A DNA stretch of 41,362 bases, from contig WGNL01000003.1 in the NCBI GenBank assembly GCA_016124585.1, forward strand, positions 1 through 41,362, written 5' to 3'. Below, one piece after another: positions 17,549 to 25,842 of the stretch (positions are counted from its first letter, which is position 1; each line of letters starts with the position of its first letter). Origin of the DNA: Bacteroidota bacterium (lineage in GTDB: Bacteria > Bacteroidota > Bacteroidia > Chitinophagales > Saprospiraceae). Made by a program: the position numbers and the translations under genes. The notes under the pieces are model-generated. The model saw only the letters and a program-made list of their open reading frames with translations. It did not search any database and was not told where the DNA came from.

Positions 17549-17905
17549 TTAATAGATAAACTGCTCCGAGACGATTTTGCCATCTGCTATCTTGTACAGG
17601 CAGATTTCCTCCATTTGCGACCTGCCCTGACCCTTCATCGTCCAATCCACTACCATCGTGCAAGCGAAATTATCACCTGCCACAATGGGGTCGCTGACAC
17701 TGCTGCCGTGTACTTCCTCAATCATACTTTGCCATGCTTCCCCTTTTTTATGGATTGCATCCATGCCCTCCGCCCGTTGAGGCGCTGGTGTATGGTCAGG
17801 CTCGATGCTGACAGCATCATTGGAATAAAGTTCTTGGTAGCAGGTGGTATAGTCGCCAGCCCTGCAAAGCTCTACCAATCGGTTTGCGATTTCTTGTGTA
17901 CTCAT
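17549..17905 (-). CDS. SnoaL-like (NTF2 fold) protein
   Basis: 118 residues, no export signal. The pattern MSTQEIANRLVELCRAGDY, with a following ELYSNDAVSIEP and a central KKGEAWQSMIEEVHG, is typical of small NTF2-like/SnoaL proteins, which adopt a cone-shaped alpha+beta barrel. The beta segments NFACTMVVDWTMKG and EEICLYKIADGKIVSEQF complete the fold. These proteins may be isomerases, hydratases or simple binding proteins; no catalytic pair can be assigned. The gene is alone on its strand, 210 bp downstream of osmC. Confidence 0.75.
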   Translation of the reverse strand: MSTQEIANRLVELCRAGDYTTCYQELYSNDAVSIEPDHTPAPQRAEGMDAIHKKGEAWQSMIEEVHGSSVSDPIVAGDNFACTMVVDWTMKGQGRSQMEEICLYKIADGKIVSEQFIY

Positions 17906-18062
17906 TTTTGAAAAATTTTTAGGTTATGAAATAATGATTTAAGTCAAAAATTGGTCAGGGTTCAGCGGTGAGTTCACCCGTTGAAGCCTAAAAATTTCAT
18001 GTAAGTTCTGTGACCGTATTTGGAAAAAAAACTGGTCGGAAGGTGCTGCGTAAAAATAGACA

Positions 18063-18095
18063 AACCCGCCCGTGTGGTGTTGCAACGGGCAGGTT
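18063..18095 (-). terminator. terminator of osmC
   Basis: On the minus strand AACCTGCCCGT pairs with ACGGGCGGGTT (one G-T wobble) around an 11-nt loop, 20 bp downstream of the osmC stop codon. Confidence 0.65.
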
Positions 18096-18115
18096 ATTTC
18101 TTCGAAAAATCTAGT

Positions 18116-18532
18116 TTAAGCCAAACTTCCCTCAGCGTTGATTTCGCAGTTGAGTAATTTGGAAATCGGGCAGTTCTGTTCGGCGTTTTTCACGCACTCT
18201 TCAAATTTATCCGCGCTGATGCCAGGCACTGTTCCCGTGACTTTCAGGTCAGAACGAGTGATCGCACCGTTGTCGAAGGTGATGACGCAGGTCGTTTCTA
18301 ATTTTTCAGGAGTAAAACCCGCTTCACCCAGCACGAAGGAAAGTTTCATAGTGAAACAGCCGGAATGCGCCGCAGCTACGAGTTCCTCTGGGTTCGTGCC
18401 CACACCTTCCTCGAAGCGACTTTTGTAGGAATATTGGGTATTGTGCAGGGTGGTGCTCTGCGTAGTCACGTGACCAGTTCCGTCCTTGCCGGAGCCTTCC
18501 CAAACAGCGGTTGCGTTTCTCTTGATTGCCAT
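18116..18532 (-). CDS. osmC: OsmC family peroxiredoxin
   Basis: Thiol-dependent hydroperoxide reductase acting on organic peroxides in the cytoplasm. The two redox cysteines are in place: C59 (AHSGCFTMKLS, peroxidatic) and C121 (QNCPISK, resolving), and the N-terminal ATAVWEGSGKDGTGHVTTQS is typical of the OsmC subgroup. The length of 138 residues is normal. It is followed by its own terminator (18063), so it is likely a single-gene unit, perhaps induced by oxidative or osmotic stress as in other bacteria (family knowledge, not visible here). A TACGTTTG element lies about 40 bp upstream. Confidence 0.92.
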   Translation of the reverse strand: MAIKRNATAVWEGSGKDGTGHVTTQSTTLHNTQYSYKSRFEEGVGTNPEELVAAAHSGCFTMKLSFVLGEAGFTPEKLETTCVITFDNGAITRSDLKVTGTVPGISADKFEECVKNAEQNCPISKLLNCEINAEGSLA

Positions 18533-18570
18533 AGGTTAGTTTAGTTTTAAAATGTTAGAAATGATGGTTG

Positions 18571-18578
18571 CAAACGTA
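18571..18578 (-). promoter_or_regulatory. candidate -7 element TACGTTTG for osmC
   Basis: The minus strand reads TACGTTTG, an exact TANNTTTG match 39 bp before the osmC ATG. A CTTG lies 15 nt further upstream (18594-18597), somewhat closer than the usual -33 distance. Confidence 0.4.
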
Positions 18579-18680
18579 GGTGATTACTTAGAACAAGCGT
18601 ATCCATGTCAGGTTCAAAAGCGATATTTTAAGATTTCATAATCTCCCACGTATCTTCGCCCACCAAATCCGTCACCTATT

Positions 18681-19811
18681 TTGACTTTTCAACTACAACA
18701 TACCGCCCCCCAATCCGCCGCCCGTGCTGGCCGCATCGAGACGGCACATGGCGCCATCGAGACGCCCATCTTCATGCCCGTGGGCACGGCTGCTGCCGTA
18801 AAGGCCGTCCACATCCACGAACTGGAGCGTGAGGTGCAGGCCCAAATCATCCTCGGAAACACCTACCACCTCTACCTCCGCCCCGGTATGGACGTGCTGA
18901 AGGCGGCTGGCGGCCTGCACAAATTCAACGGCTGGGAGTGCCCCATTCTCACGGACAGTGGCGGCTATCAGGTGTATTCGCTCGCTGCGCAACGAAAAAT
19001 CAAGGAGGAGGGCGTCACATTCAAATCGCATATCGACGGCTCCAACCACGTCTTCACCCCGGAGCGGGCGATGGACATCCAACGGGAAATCGGAGCAGAC
19101 ATCATCATGGCCTTCGACGAGTGTACGCCCTACCCCTGCGAGTACAAATACGCCAAAAATTCCCTCGGTCTCACTCACCGCTGGCTCAAGCGCTGCTGTG
19201 ACCGCTTCGATGAAACGGAGGGGCTTTACGGCTACGAGCAGACGCTTTTCCCCATCGTACAGGGCAGCACCTACCCTGATTTGCGGAAGGAATCCGCCGA
19301 GGTGATCGCCAGTTTCGAGCGGGAGGGCAACGCCATCGGTGGCCTCTCCGTCGGCGAGCCGGACGAGGATATGTACTCCATGACGGAACTGGTTTGCGGT
19401 ATTTTACCGAAGGAAAAACCCCGCTACCTGATGGGCGTCGGCACGCCGATGAACATCTTGGAGTGCATTGCCCTCGGCATCGACATGTTCGACTGCGTGC
19501 TGCCGACCCGCAATGCCCGCCATGGCCACCTCTACACCGCCAAGGGCATCATCAATATTCGCAACGAAAAATGGAAGAACGAGCACTCGCCCATTGACTC
19601 CGAAAGCACCAGCCATACGAGCCGGGTGCATTCGCTGGCCTACCTGCGCCACCTGTTCGTGGCGGGGGAGCAGCTCGGTGGCATGATTGCTTCGCTCCAT
19701 AATCTCTGCTTCTACCTCTGGCTGGTCGGCGAGGCGAGGAGGCATATCATCGCTGGGGATTTTTTGAATTGGAAAAATGAGATGGTGCGGAGCATGAGCC
19801 AGCGACTGTGA
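18681..19811 (+). CDS. tgt: tRNA-guanine transglycosylase lacking the zinc cysteines
   Basis: Exchanges guanine-34 for a queuosine precursor (preQ1 in bacteria) in tRNAs with GUN anticodons. TIM-barrel features are clear: ETPIFMPVGTAAAVKAVHIH, the catalytic-site TDSGGYQVYSL, the base-binding FDECTPYPCEY, GGLSVGEPDEDMY, and the nucleophile Asp in GIDMFDCVLPTRNARHGHLY. The usual zinc motif CxCx2C is replaced by Ser (PIDSESTSHTSR), while the later histidine (SLHNLCFYLWL) remains. From memory many Bacteroidota Tgt proteins also lack these cysteines. The start is TTG at 18681; family N-termini (F-x-L-x-H-T) begin exactly here and no ATG is available. The lptF-like gene follows after 113 bp. Confidence 0.92.
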   Translation: MTFQLQHTAPQSAARAGRIETAHGAIETPIFMPVGTAAAVKAVHIHELEREVQAQIILGNTYHLYLRPGMDVLKAAGGLHKFNGWECPILTDSGGYQVYSLAAQRKIKEEGVTFKSHIDGSNHVFTPERAMDIQREIGADIIMAFDECTPYPCEYKYAKNSLGLTHRWLKRCCDRFDETEGLYGYEQTLFPIVQGSTYPDLRKESAEVIASFEREGNAIGGLSVGEPDEDMYSMTELVCGILPKEKPRYLMGVGTPMNILECIALGIDMFDCVLPTRNARHGHLYTAKGIINIRNEKWKNEHSPIDSESTSHTSRVHSLAYLRHLFVAGEQLGGMIASLHNLCFYLWLVGEARRHIIAGDFLNWKNEMVRSMSQRL

Positions 19812-19813
19812 TT

Positions 19814-19840
19814 AATTGATAATGGAAAATTGATAATTTG
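19814..19840. repeat. 7-bp-periodic repeat array between tgt and the LptF/G gene
   Basis: AATTGAT, AATGGAA, AATTGAT, AATTTG in perfect 7-bp phase, directly after the tgt stop codon. Confidence 0.5.
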
Positions 19841-19897
19841 TTTCATGGCTGTTAAAATGAAGCAAAAGCCATCCAACTCTACCCTCCATTTTCGTAG

Positions 19898-19905
19898 TAA
19901 ATTTG
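19898..19905 (+). promoter_or_regulatory. candidate -7 element TAAATTTG for the LptF/G gene
   Basis: Exact TANNTTTG match 19 bp before the ATG at 19925. No convincing TTTG at -33, and the short leader makes it only a candidate. Confidence 0.35.
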
Positions 19906-19924
19906 CAAAAATTCGAAGCGTTCA

Positions 19925-21013
19925 ATGCTAAAAATCCTCGACCGCTACATCATCAAAAAGTTTTTGAGCACCTTCTTCTTCGTGGTGCTCATCTTCTCGA
20001 TGATCGCCGTCATCATTGATTTTAGCCAGAATGTGGAGGAGTTCATTGACGAGCATTTGGGGCCGTGGATCGTTTCGAAGGATTACTATTTCAATTTTAT
20101 CGTCTTCATCAACGGTCTCCTCTGGCCGCTTTTTGCCATGATTGCCGTGATTTTTTTCACCAGCCGCATGGCCTACAATTCTGAAATCATTTCCATTCTG
20201 AATGCTGGTGTGAGTTTCCGGCGCTTCATCCGGCCCTACCTGATTGGGGGTGGCATGCTGGCGCTGCTGCATCTTTTTTTGAACCACTACGTGATACCGG
20301 TCGCCAACAAAACCCGCCTCGATTTTTTCCACGCCTACATCATGAAGGAGAGTGACCACGGAAATACCCGTGACGTACATATGTTCGTTGACCCTCACAC
20401 CAAAATATACGTGCGGGACTATTTCAAGCGGGACAGCTTTGCCCGCAATTTCCGGCTGGAACGCATTGACAGCAACCGCCTCACCAGCTACCTCAAGGCA
20501 GACGAAGCCCGATGGAAGGGCGACAAGCGTATTTGGCAATTGAGCAATTATGAAATCCATACGTTCAACGGCATGAAGGAAAGCATCGTGGTAGGCGGCA
20601 AGGAAAAACTGGACACGACGCTACTGCTCACACCCGAGGACTTTGTCCGATACGATGATACCCGTGAAAAAATCCCCTCGAACCGGCTCCGACAGTTCAT
20701 TGCTGAGGAGCAACTACGGGGTGTCGGCAACACAAAGGGCTATGAAATCGAGCTGTACCGCCGTACCGCCGACCCCGTCACGCTGCTCATTGTGACGCTC
20801 ATCGGCGTGGCGATTGCCTCCCGTAAAATCCGGGGTGGCATGGGCCTGCACTTGGCAATGGGCATTGTACTGGGAGCGGTCTTTGTTTTCGTCGCAAAGT
20901 TCAGCATCACCTTCGCTACTAACGAAGCGCTGCCCGCTTGGCTAGGGGTTTGGTTGCCCAATATTTTCTTTGGTGGCGTGGCACTCTGGCTAATTGGGAA
21001 GGCGCAGCGGTGA
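19925..21013 (+). CDS. LptF/LptG family permease
   Basis: Inner-membrane subunit of the Lpt ABC transporter that extracts lipopolysaccharide for delivery to the outer membrane (YjgP/YjgQ family). Typical layout: N-terminal LDRYIIKKFLSTFFFVVLIF, three membrane segments in the first 130 residues with the coupling-helix region TSRMAYNSEIISILNAGVSF, a periplasmic beta-jellyroll-like domain at about 150-275, and three membrane segments in the last 90 residues (DPVTLLIVTLIGVAIASRKI onward). Bacteroidota usually carry two such genes at separate loci. The tgt-lptF/G adjacency is, from memory, common in the phylum. F versus G cannot be decided here. Confidence 0.85.
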   Translation: MLKILDRYIIKKFLSTFFFVVLIFSMIAVIIDFSQNVEEFIDEHLGPWIVSKDYYFNFIVFINGLLWPLFAMIAVIFFTSRMAYNSEIISILNAGVSFRRFIRPYLIGGGMLALLHLFLNHYVIPVANKTRLDFFHAYIMKESDHGNTRDVHMFVDPHTKIYVRDYFKRDSFARNFRLERIDSNRLTSYLKADEARWKGDKRIWQLSNYEIHTFNGMKESIVVGGKEKLDTTLLLTPEDFVRYDDTREKIPSNRLRQFIAEEQLRGVGNTKGYEIELYRRTADPVTLLIVTLIGVAIASRKIRGGMGLHLAMGIVLGAVFVFVAKFSITFATNEALPAWLGVWLPNIFFGGVALWLIGKAQR

Positions 21014-21106
21014 GCAATTACCCGACCAAACGCCAAATGCCGCTTTCAATACCCTCTCTTTTGGCCTAGTTTTACCTGGTAATTTTTATAAAAATCCATC
21101 CACTGT

Positions 21107-22876
21107 ATGAAAAAACTCTTCACATTAGCCGTCCTTTTTGCTTTTTTCAGCTTCGCAAACGGACAAACCAAAAATGACTGGCATCAAAAAATTGACCCTT
21201 CCCTCCTCACAAAAACCAGCAGCGGACAGTCCGTGCCATTTTTGATTTTGCTGGCGCAACAGGCTGACCTCAGCACCGCCCGTCAACTGAAAACCAAGGC
21301 CGAAAAAGCGACCTTCGTTTTCAATACCCTGCGCCAGACTGCCCAAACCACTCAAGGTGGTATCGCCAGTTTTTTAACCGAAAAAAATGCGCCGCACGAG
21401 GGCTTTTTCATCATCAACGCCATCAAAACGGAAGGCGATTTGACCCTGATCAATTCGCTGGCACAACGCTCCGACGTGGCGAAAATCCTCGACAATCCGA
21501 ATATCCACAACCCCGGCCCCATCGAGGATTTGGAAGAACCCGTCAGCGACCGCTCCGCCATAGAATGGGGCATCCAGATGATCAATGCCGACGATGTCTG
21601 GGCGCTCGGCTATCGTGGTCAGGGCGTCACCGTTGGGGGTGAAGACACAGGTTATGACTGGACGCACCCAGCGCTTCATGACAAATACCGGGGCTACTTT
21701 GCACCCACGGACACCGTTGACCACAACTACAATTGGCACGATGCCATCCACAGCATCAGTCCGCTCAGCGGCAGCCCCGACAACCCCTGCGGTCTTGATT
21801 CGCCCGTGCCTTGCGACGACAACAGCCACGGTACCCACACGATGGGTACGATGGTCGGCTCCGACGGAGATAATGAAATCGGTGTGGCACCCGATGCAAA
21901 ATGGTGCGCATGCCGCAACATGGAGCGGGGTAACGGCTCGCCCTTCACCTACCTCGAATGTTTCCAGTGGTTCATTGCCCCGACCGACCTGAACAACGAA
22001 AACCCCGACCCACTGAAATCGCCGCACGTCATCAACAATTCTTGGTATTGCTCAACAGAGGAAGGCTGCAACCCCAGCAATTTCTTTGTGCTGAACCAAG
22101 CGGTAAACAGCCTGCGGTTGGCTGGTGTAGTAGTCGTTATTTCCGCTGGCAACAGTGGCAGCAGTTGTGGCAGCGTGTCCGCCCCTCCAGCATTTTTCGA
22201 GAACAGCTTTGCCGTTGGCGCTACTGCCATCAACGATACGATTGCAGGATTCAGCAGCCGTGGCCCTGTGACGGTGGACGGCAGTAACCGCCTCAAGCCT
22301 AATGTTTCAGCGCCCGGTGTCAACGTCCGTTCGAGTGTGCCGGGTGGTGGCTACGCCAATTTCTCCGGTACAAGCATGGCTGGGCCGCACGTGGCTGGCC
22401 TTGTGGCGCTTATCATCTCCGCCAATCCCGATCTGGCTGGCCAGGTGGACACCATTGAAAATATCATCGAACAGACCGCCGTACCGAAGACCACGGAACA
22501 GAACTGCGGCGACATCCCCGGTACGCAAGTACCCAACAACACTTACGGCTTCGGTCGGGTGGACGCATTGGCTGCGGTGGAGGCCGCCATTGCACTGATA
22601 CCTGTGGAGCCGAGTGTGGCAACGGAGCAAGTACCAATGAGCGTTCAGGTATTCCCGAACCCAGTTGGCAAAGACTTGAATGTGATGGTAATGAACGCCA
22701 TCGGTGACATGCAGATAGAGCTTTTCACGGTGAGTGGAAGCAAGGTTTTGGGTCAAAAATGGGAAAGTGCCAACGGGGTACACTCCGTGAACATGGAGGC
22801 ACAGCCTTCGGGCGTTTACCTCTACCGCATTCTTTCCGGCAAGGATGTGATGCAGGGGAAGGTGGTGAAACAGTAG
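21107..22876 (+). CDS. T9SS-secreted subtilisin-like serine protease (S8)
   Basis: Secreted endopeptidase of 589 residues. Order: signal peptide (FAFFSFANGQ), a propeptide-like region (about 25-125), the S8 catalytic domain and a T9SS type A sorting domain (about 515-589, VFPNPVGKDLNVMV to the final KVVKQ). The triad is D180 (GGEDTGYDWTHPAL), H241 (DNSHGTHTMGTMVG) and S423 (FSGTSMAGPHVAG), with the oxyanion Asn N349 (ISAGNSGSS). DTGYDWTHPAL is closer to bacillopeptidase F-type enzymes than to subtilisin BPN'. It is likely released or attached at the cell surface through T9SS after cleavage of the C-terminal domain, and may serve protein degradation. A terminator at 22894 follows. Confidence 0.9.
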   Translation: MKKLFTLAVLFAFFSFANGQTKNDWHQKIDPSLLTKTSSGQSVPFLILLAQQADLSTARQLKTKAEKATFVFNTLRQTAQTTQGGIASFLTEKNAPHEGFFIINAIKTEGDLTLINSLAQRSDVAKILDNPNIHNPGPIEDLEEPVSDRSAIEWGIQMINADDVWALGYRGQGVTVGGEDTGYDWTHPALHDKYRGYFAPTDTVDHNYNWHDAIHSISPLSGSPDNPCGLDSPVPCDDNSHGTHTMGTMVGSDGDNEIGVAPDAKWCACRNMERGNGSPFTYLECFQWFIAPTDLNNENPDPLKSPHVINNSWYCSTEEGCNPSNFFVLNQAVNSLRLAGVVVVISAGNSGSSCGSVSAPPAFFENSFAVGATAINDTIAGFSSRGPVTVDGSNRLKPNVSAPGVNVRSSVPGGGYANFSGTSMAGPHVAGLVALIISANPDLAGQVDTIENIIEQTAVPKTTEQNCGDIPGTQVPNNTYGFGRVDALAAVEAAIALIPVEPSVATEQVPMSVQVFPNPVGKDLNVMVMNAIGDMQIELFTVSGSKVLGQKWESANGVHSVNMEAQPSGVYLYRILSGKDVMQGKVVKQ

Positions 22877-22893
22877 GCGATTGTTTCAAACGG

Positions 22894-22924
22894 CAGCCCG
22901 GCAGGTTTTGAGCTTGCCGGGCTG
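22894..22924 (+). terminator. terminator of the subtilase gene
   Basis: CAGCCCGGCAGG pairs with CTTGCCGGGCTG (one G-T wobble) around a TTTTGAG loop, 17 bp after the stop codon and followed by a T-rich stretch. Confidence 0.7.
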
Positions 22925-23062
22925 TTGTGTTTTATGCAAAGATTAATGGACTTATATGCCGAAAAACACAAGTTCCAACCAGTGTTCAGCGGAGCGGCAT
23001 TAGCGGCCCCATAGCAGACCTTCGCAAGAAAAAAACTACAGATATTTTCATAAATATGTGTT

Positions 23063-23070
23063 TAGCTTTG
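23063..23070 (+). promoter_or_regulatory. candidate -7 element TAGCTTTG
   Basis: Exact TANNTTTG match 55 bp before the ATG of the small gene at 23126. No clear TTTG at -33. Confidence 0.4.
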
Positions 23071-23125
23071 TAGGAAGCGTGAGGAAGACTTGATGCAACT
23101 GGGTTAACAGCAACTTACAAAGAAC

Positions 23126-23587
23126 ATGGCTTTGATTTTCTCAATGTGGATAGAGGCAGAAACGAAAGTAGACAGAAACGCAATTCTCGCTTTCTTTAAT
23201 AAGACACCTGTTTTGAAAACCTCTGACAAAAGCTATGAAATAGGTGCGGGTAAACAAGGAGCAGGAATTATGGTTGCTGTTGGTGGAATTAGCCGTAGCG
23301 GGATACAGTCTGAAGCCGATGCAAAAGAAATGACGAAAATTGGTTTTGAGTTTTACAAAATGCTTCAATCAGCACCGAAATTTCGTTATGCTTTGGTTGG
23401 CGTTGAAGTTGATGAATTTCGATATTGGGATGAACTCGTAAATGACCCAGATGGCATTTTATTGTTTAAAGGACTTGTAATTCGCAAGGACCTATACGAA
23501 TTTCTCGGAAGCCCCGGGACATTTGAAGCGTTTAAAGACAATTATCTTTGGACACCATACGAAGGTGAAACTTACAATAAGAAATAA
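23126..23587 (+). CDS. hypothetical protein, 153 aa
   Basis: I do not recognise this protein. It has no signal peptide or membrane segment and looks like a compact alpha/beta cytoplasmic protein: an N-terminal strand and helix (MWIEAETKVDRNAILAFFNK), a central ALVGVEVDEFRYWDELVN, and a strand ILLFKGLVIRKDLYEFL. The gene is noticeably more AT-rich than the subtilase gene before it and stands alone with its own candidate promoter. It ends 81 bp from the convergent DMT transporter. It could be an accessory gene acquired by transfer; an immunity-type protein would fit the size, but nothing in the sequence shows that. Confidence 0.6.
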   Translation: MALIFSMWIEAETKVDRNAILAFFNKTPVLKTSDKSYEIGAGKQGAGIMVAVGGISRSGIQSEADAKEMTKIGFEFYKMLQSAPKFRYALVGVEVDEFRYWDELVNDPDGILLFKGLVIRKDLYEFLGSPGTFEAFKDNYLWTPYEGETYNKK

Positions 23588-23668
23588 ACTACCACATCCT
23601 CCAAAAAAGTCCAACTCCTCGGGCCAATTTGAAATGGGGCTGATGAGAAATACAGCATGACAGGCTAC

Positions 23669-24535
23669 CTACCTATGCTGCCACGCAATCATCCCAATCC
23701 CCACCAGCATCAAAAACGCACCAGCCAAGCGGGTTCTGTAATGTTCCTCTGCCAACAGTTTGCCACCAAACAGCACCCCGAACACGATGCTCAGTTCCCT
23801 AGCTGGCGCAACAAAATGAACGGGCGCCGTCTGCATCGCATACAAAACCAAGATGAAGCCGAGCGGCCCTAAGGTGCTGATAGCCAGTATCTTCAACCAA
23901 TATTTTTTCCAGATAAAACGGACTTCCGGCCACTGCCGCACGGAGGTCTTGGTCAAAGCAAGTACCCGGAACGGGTGTGAAAAATACTCCACCAAAATGG
24001 GCGAAATCGCCAGCACTTTCACAGCATAGCCATCCCAGACCGTGTAGCTGGCAATCAGCAGGCCGATGACGAGGCCGTAGCGGATGCCGATTTGGTTGCG
24101 CTCATTTCGCCAGGATTTATTGGTAAAACCGACCACTAAAATGATACCCAACAGCACCAAGCTCAATCCCAAAATGCCCAGCCCTGTCAGTTTTTCACTT
24201 AAAAAAATCACTGCCCCCACCGTGGAGAACAGCGGCCCAGTACCCCTCGCCAGCGGGTACACTACCGACAGGTCGGCTTTTTGGTATCCCTGCTGTAAAA
24301 TCAGAAAATAAACAAGATGGAAAATCGCTGAACCCACAATAAAAACAAGGCTTTTCGTGTCGGTTGGCAGTCCATAGTTGATGGCATACCACAAGACGGC
24401 AGGCAGCAAAATGATGCTGGAGCAGAGCGCCATCAACCAGACGAAAGGCGCACCGCTGGGGATGGTTTTTGCCAAAAAATTCCAAAAGGCGTGAAGCCCA
24501 GCGGCGATGAGGACTAAAATGTAAACTAAGGCCAT
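23669..24535 (-). CDS. DMT superfamily (EamA) transporter
   Basis: Inner-membrane transporter of 288 residues with about ten membrane segments arranged as two EamA halves. The start MALVYILVLIAAGLHAFWNF has the typical first helix with an N-x-x-x-K motif just after it (WNFLAKTIP). YPLARGTGPLFSTVGAVIFL marks the end of the first repeat and a matching PVHFVAPARELSIVFGVLFG marks the second. Members export amino acids, nucleotides or other metabolites; the substrate cannot be read from sequence. It is divergent from the FAD oxidoreductase gene, with 99 bp between the two starts. Confidence 0.85.
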   Translation of the reverse strand: MALVYILVLIAAGLHAFWNFLAKTIPSGAPFVWLMALCSSIILLPAVLWYAINYGLPTDTKSLVFIVGSAIFHLVYFLILQQGYQKADLSVVYPLARGTGPLFSTVGAVIFLSEKLTGLGILGLSLVLLGIILVVGFTNKSWRNERNQIGIRYGLVIGLLIASYTVWDGYAVKVLAISPILVEYFSHPFRVLALTKTSVRQWPEVRFIWKKYWLKILAISTLGPLGFILVLYAMQTAPVHFVAPARELSIVFGVLFGGKLLAEEHYRTRLAGAFLMLVGIGMIAWQHR

Positions 24536-24603
24536 ATTTAAAATGGGGATTTGAGGGCAAACTTAACTTCGATTTCGTGGCTTTATTTGGGATTTATGGT
24601 GCG

Positions 24604-24631
24604 ATTTGAAACTGAATTCTGAATTTTGGGC
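24604..24631. repeat. 7-bp-periodic repeat array before the FAD gene
   Basis: ATTTGAA, ACTGAAT, TCTGAAT, TTTGGGC in 7-bp phase, ending four bases before the ATG at 24635. More degenerate than the arrays at 19814 and 40667. Confidence 0.35.
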
Positions 24632-24634
24632 GAA

Positions 24635-25828
24635 ATGAGTGTCAACATAGAAACTTCCTCCAAGATATGCATCGTTGGGGCCGGTCCGGCTGGCAGTACA
24701 ACGGCATTGTTCCTTGCAAAACTGGGTGTTCAATGCATCTTGCTCGACCGAACAAGTTTTCCTCGTGACAAGGTTTGTGGCGAATCGTTCGACGGCCACG
24801 TCACCAGCACCCTCCGACAACTTGGTCCATCTTTTTTAGCGGAAGCGAAAAATCATTTGCTCGAATGCCGCAGGTTTGCCGTTGTCAATAGCCAGTCAAA
24901 AAGGCTAATGATAGCATTCTCCAGCGCCAGCACTGCAAGGCTATTGGGTCGAAGGCTTGATTTCGATAATTTTCTTATAGAAAAAATCAAACAATCGCCG
25001 TTGATTGATTTTAGGGAAAATTCTGGTGTAAAGTCAATCAGTAGAACAGGCAATAATTGGGAGTTGAGGACGGAGCAAGGCGAGATTTTACAACCAAAAA
25101 TGTTAATTTGGGCTGCTGGTACAAGCTCACTCATTACTAATCAATTGCTGATAAAAAAAGCAGCACCAGAAAATGACTTTTTGTTTGTGCGTGGTTATTT
25201 CCAGGGCATAACTAACTATTGCCCTGGCCCAACTGTTGAGTTTTATTTTGTGAAAAAACCTGTTCCGTTGTGTATATACATTTGTCCTGTAAATGGCAGC
25301 ATATCAAATGTAGAAATTGGACTTAACCGAGAGTTTGCAATCAATCGCCGCTTGAACCTTCGTCATTTGCTAATGGAAACCATTGAAAACCATCCCGATC
25401 TAAAAGAAAGATTCAAAGGTGCTAGGCTTTTAGGTAGTTTTAAAGGTGCGAAAATGCAATTACCGAGTTCAAAAGCCACTTATTCTGGGAATGGTTTTCT
25501 TCTGGTAGGCGATAGTGCAGCTTCCATCCACCCGATTACAGGTTTTGGTGTTGGACATGCCATGGCTCAGGCTAAAATTGCAGCAGAGATTGCTGCTAAA
25601 AGCATTGTGAATAAGGATACTTCCGCTGCATTTTTGAAGCAATATGATAATCTGGTCATTAAAAAACTCGGCAAGGAAATTAAATTTGGTAGATTGGTGA
25701 CTTTCAGCTTGCGTTATGTATCTATTTTGGATAAACTCGCAGGTATTTCAAGCTTGCAGGGGATTTTTGAGCACCGACTTTCCGATTCGCATTTTGTAAA
25801 AAAACTAATGCGGCCTTTTACGAGTTAA
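24635..25828 (+). CDS. FAD-dependent oxidoreductase, geranylgeranyl-reductase-like
   Basis: Flavoprotein of the PHBH/geranylgeranyl reductase superfamily. The Rossmann motif is CIVGAGPAGSTTALFLAKLG near the N-terminus, followed by the family marker DKVCGE and the C-terminal FAD-ribityl motif LVGDSAASIHPITGFGVGHA. Members hydrogenate isoprenoids or hydroxylate aromatics and halogenate pyrroles; which applies here is not clear. The frame extends to a TTG at 24626, but the ATG at 24635 (MSVNIETSSK) is preferred. The gene is more AT-rich than the 18-22 kb region. It ends 14 bp from the convergent anti-sigma-like gene, with no visible terminator between them. Confidence 0.8.
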   Translation: MSVNIETSSKICIVGAGPAGSTTALFLAKLGVQCILLDRTSFPRDKVCGESFDGHVTSTLRQLGPSFLAEAKNHLLECRRFAVVNSQSKRLMIAFSSASTARLLGRRLDFDNFLIEKIKQSPLIDFRENSGVKSISRTGNNWELRTEQGEILQPKMLIWAAGTSSLITNQLLIKKAAPENDFLFVRGYFQGITNYCPGPTVEFYFVKKPVPLCIYICPVNGSISNVEIGLNREFAINRRLNLRHLLMETIENHPDLKERFKGARLLGSFKGAKMQLPSSKATYSGNGFLLVGDSAASIHPITGFGVGHAMAQAKIAAEIAAKSIVNKDTSAAFLKQYDNLVIKKLGKEIKFGRLVTFSLRYVSILDKLAGISSLQGIFEHRLSDSHFVKKLMRPFTS

Positions 25829-25842
25829 GTATATGTATATGC

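Noticed and set aside
22980-23062. Possible insertion-sequence remnant in the spacer after the subtilase gene
   Set aside because: GC-rich stretch without terminal repeats, target duplication or transposase fragments.
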